7,341 bases of DNA from an uncultured Clostridia bacterium. Lineage in GTDB: Bacteria > Bacillota > Clostridia > TANB77 > CAG-508. Shown piece by piece: positions 6,707 through 7,341 of the stretch (its first letter is position 1; each line of letters begins with the position of its first letter). The stretch is taken from NCBI GenBank assembly GCA_934167365.1, contig CAKPKU010000075.1, positions 1-7,341 on the forward strand, read 5' to 3'. The notes below the pieces were generated by a model. It had not been told where the DNA came from. It made no database searches and worked only from the letters and a program-made list of their open reading frames with translations. The translations under genes and the position numbers were made by a program.

Positions 6707-7222
6707 ATGAATACTACGATTTTAAAATCATTATTAATCGCATATGAAAATAAAAGAAATAAAAAATTATATGAAGCAGAAAAAAGAAAAGAAGATTTAT
6801 ATAGGGCTAATCCTAGATTTGAAGAAATAGACTCAAAACTTAGCTCTTTATCTATTTCTGCTTCAAAAAATCTTATAAACTCAAGTAATTTTGAATATTT
6901 AGATAGTCTTAGAAAAGAAATTGAAAAATTAAAAAATGAAAAAAAAGATCTTTTAATAAGCTTAACTAATGATGAAAATTACTTACAACCCAAATACGAT
7001 TGTACACTATGTAATGATACTGGATATATAACAGAAAACTTTAATACCCAAATGTGTAATTGCTTAAAACAACAATTATTTAATATTGAATATAACAAAT
7101 CTAACATCTATGATTTAGAGCGAAATAAATTTGAGAACTTCAATCTATCTCTATATTCTGAAGAAATTAACCAAGAAAAAGAGATAATAAAAACAAAAAG
7201 AATAATCTTTACAAATAAATGA
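6707..7222 (+). CDS. dnaC: DnaC/DnaI-like helicase loader, N-terminal fragment (gene truncated)
   Basis: This 171-residue product matches only the N-terminal half of clostridial DnaC/DnaI-type loaders, AAA+ ATPases that place the replicative helicase on DNA and are normally about 320-330 residues. Visible parts are a helical, charged N-terminus (1-95) and a zinc-binding segment with CTLC (99-102) and CNC (117-119), within YDCTLCNDTGYI and MCNCLKQQLF. Then comes the linker-like FENFNLSLYSEEIN (142-155), which in intact relatives leads into the ATPase domain. Here the resemblance stops near residue 157: the last dozen residues (EIIKTKRIIFTNK) are unlike the family. The stop at 7220 removes the Walker A, Walker B and arginine-finger regions. 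No other frame beyond 7180 resumes the family sequence, so a simple frameshift is unlikely. GAGG (6695-6698) lies 8 nt before the ATG, 18 nt after the DnaD-like gene. ATP-driven loading cannot be performed by this fragment. The remainder is probably beyond the window, on the far side of an insertion. Confidence 0.85.
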   Translation: MNTTILKSLLIAYENKRNKKLYEAEKRKEDLYRANPRFEEIDSKLSSLSISASKNLINSSNFEYLDSLRKEIEKLKNEKKDLLISLTNDENYLQPKYDCTLCNDTGYITENFNTQMCNCLKQQLFNIEYNKSNIYDLERNKFENFNLSLYSEEINQEKEIIKTKRIIFTNK

Positions 7223-7260
7223 CCGTTTACTATTATCAAAACGTAAATGGTCGTTTATTT
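7213..7260 (+). terminator. Long stem-loop at the dnaC junction
   Basis: Bases 7213-7230 can pair with 7243-7260 along 18 positions around a 12-nt loop; the core is GACCGTTTAC against GTAAATGGTC. Only two positions are not Watson-Crick, and both are G-U pairs in plus-strand RNA (G7225-U7248 and U7220-G7253), while on the minus strand they would be A-C mismatches. The T-rich 3' arm runs into ATTTTAG. The stop codon of the truncated loader (7220-7222) lies inside the 5' arm. A terminator that insulates the element from the dnaDC transcript is the likely role; a DNA-level site at the element end is possible. Confidence 0.55.
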
Positions 7261-7286
7261 ATTTTAGAGAAAATATTAATTGTGGC

Positions 7287-7338
7287 ACTGTACCGACATT
7301 ACAAAAGCAAAAGAGATATTTTTGACTGTATCGTACAG
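7287..7338. repeat. Paired ACTGTAYCG motifs and a small palindrome
   Basis: ACTGTACCGACA (7287-7298) and ACTGTATCGTACA (7325-7337) share ACTGTAYCG, spaced 38 bp apart. The second copy is also a palindrome, CTGTA-TCG-TACAG (7326-7338), and its GTACAG forms an inverted pair with CTGTAC of the first. Such iterated sites near an element end are reminiscent of integrase or excisionase arm sites. This is a guess, as the motif is not one I can assign to a protein. Confidence 0.4.
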
Positions 7339-7341
7339 CGT

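Larger units (their letters stand above)
7185..7341. mobile_element. Probable end of an integrated mobile element inside dnaC
   Basis: From about 7180 the sequence departs from dnaC and shows no family similarity in any frame up to the window edge. The segment contains a long hairpin (7213-7260) and paired ACTGTAYCG motifs (7287-7337), a mix expected at the end of a conjugative transposon or other tyrosine-recombinase element. The junction lies in A-rich sequence (7183-7200), a typical target for Tn916/Tn1549-like elements. No integrase, excisionase or mobilisation gene is visible, so the type is unknown and the exact boundary cannot be set. Confidence 0.45.

Noticed and set aside
7171..7222. 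Simple frameshift as the cause of the short dnaC
   Set aside because: Neither alternative frame after 7180 resumes the expected linker or Walker A region, so loss by insertion or rearrangement fits better.

Overview
The window is very AT-rich DNA with strong AGGAG/GGGGG-type ribosome binding sites, TTGNNN-17-TATAAT-type promoters and the standard code (TGG for Trp, TGA as a stop). Together with a DnaD-like/DnaC-like replication pair and a VanW-G5 wall protein, this points to a low-GC Bacillota, most probably a clostridial lineage. The genus cannot be named from the sequence alone.

Layout. (1) 135-1738: a two-gene plus-strand operon with its own promoter. It encodes a putative Amidoligase_2 (glutamine-synthetase-fold COOH-NH2 ligase) and, 3 nt downstream, a 149-residue protein of unknown function whose C-terminus is a cationic amphipathic helix. 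This is the accessory-looking part of the window and the best candidate for an undescribed peptide-modification or conflict system. (2) 1951-3467: a convergent minus-strand gene for an M18 zinc aminopeptidase (ApeA type), bounded by a perfect 34-bp palindrome downstream. Its promoter has a -10 box lying inside an inverted repeat that looks like an operator. (3) 3511-5305: a monocistronic, divergently transcribed VanW-family membrane-anchored cell-wall protein (putative peptidoglycan-binding region, VanW domain, G5 domain) with a clear intrinsic terminator. (4) 5306-5646: an AT-rich spacer with no supportable gene. (5) 5647-7222: a replication operon of a DnaD-like primosome protein and a DnaC/DnaI-like helicase loader. 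The loader stops at residue 171, after its zinc-binding N-terminal region, and the whole AAA+ ATPase is missing. (6) about 7180-7341: sequence unlike dnaC, containing an 18-bp-stem hairpin and paired ACTGTAYCG repeats. I read this as one end of an integrated mobile element that split the loader gene. The window ends before any integrase or mobilisation gene.

The aminopeptidase, VanW and DnaD/DnaC genes are ordinary chromosomal genes. The amidoligase pair and the dnaC junction are the two places that deserve follow-up.
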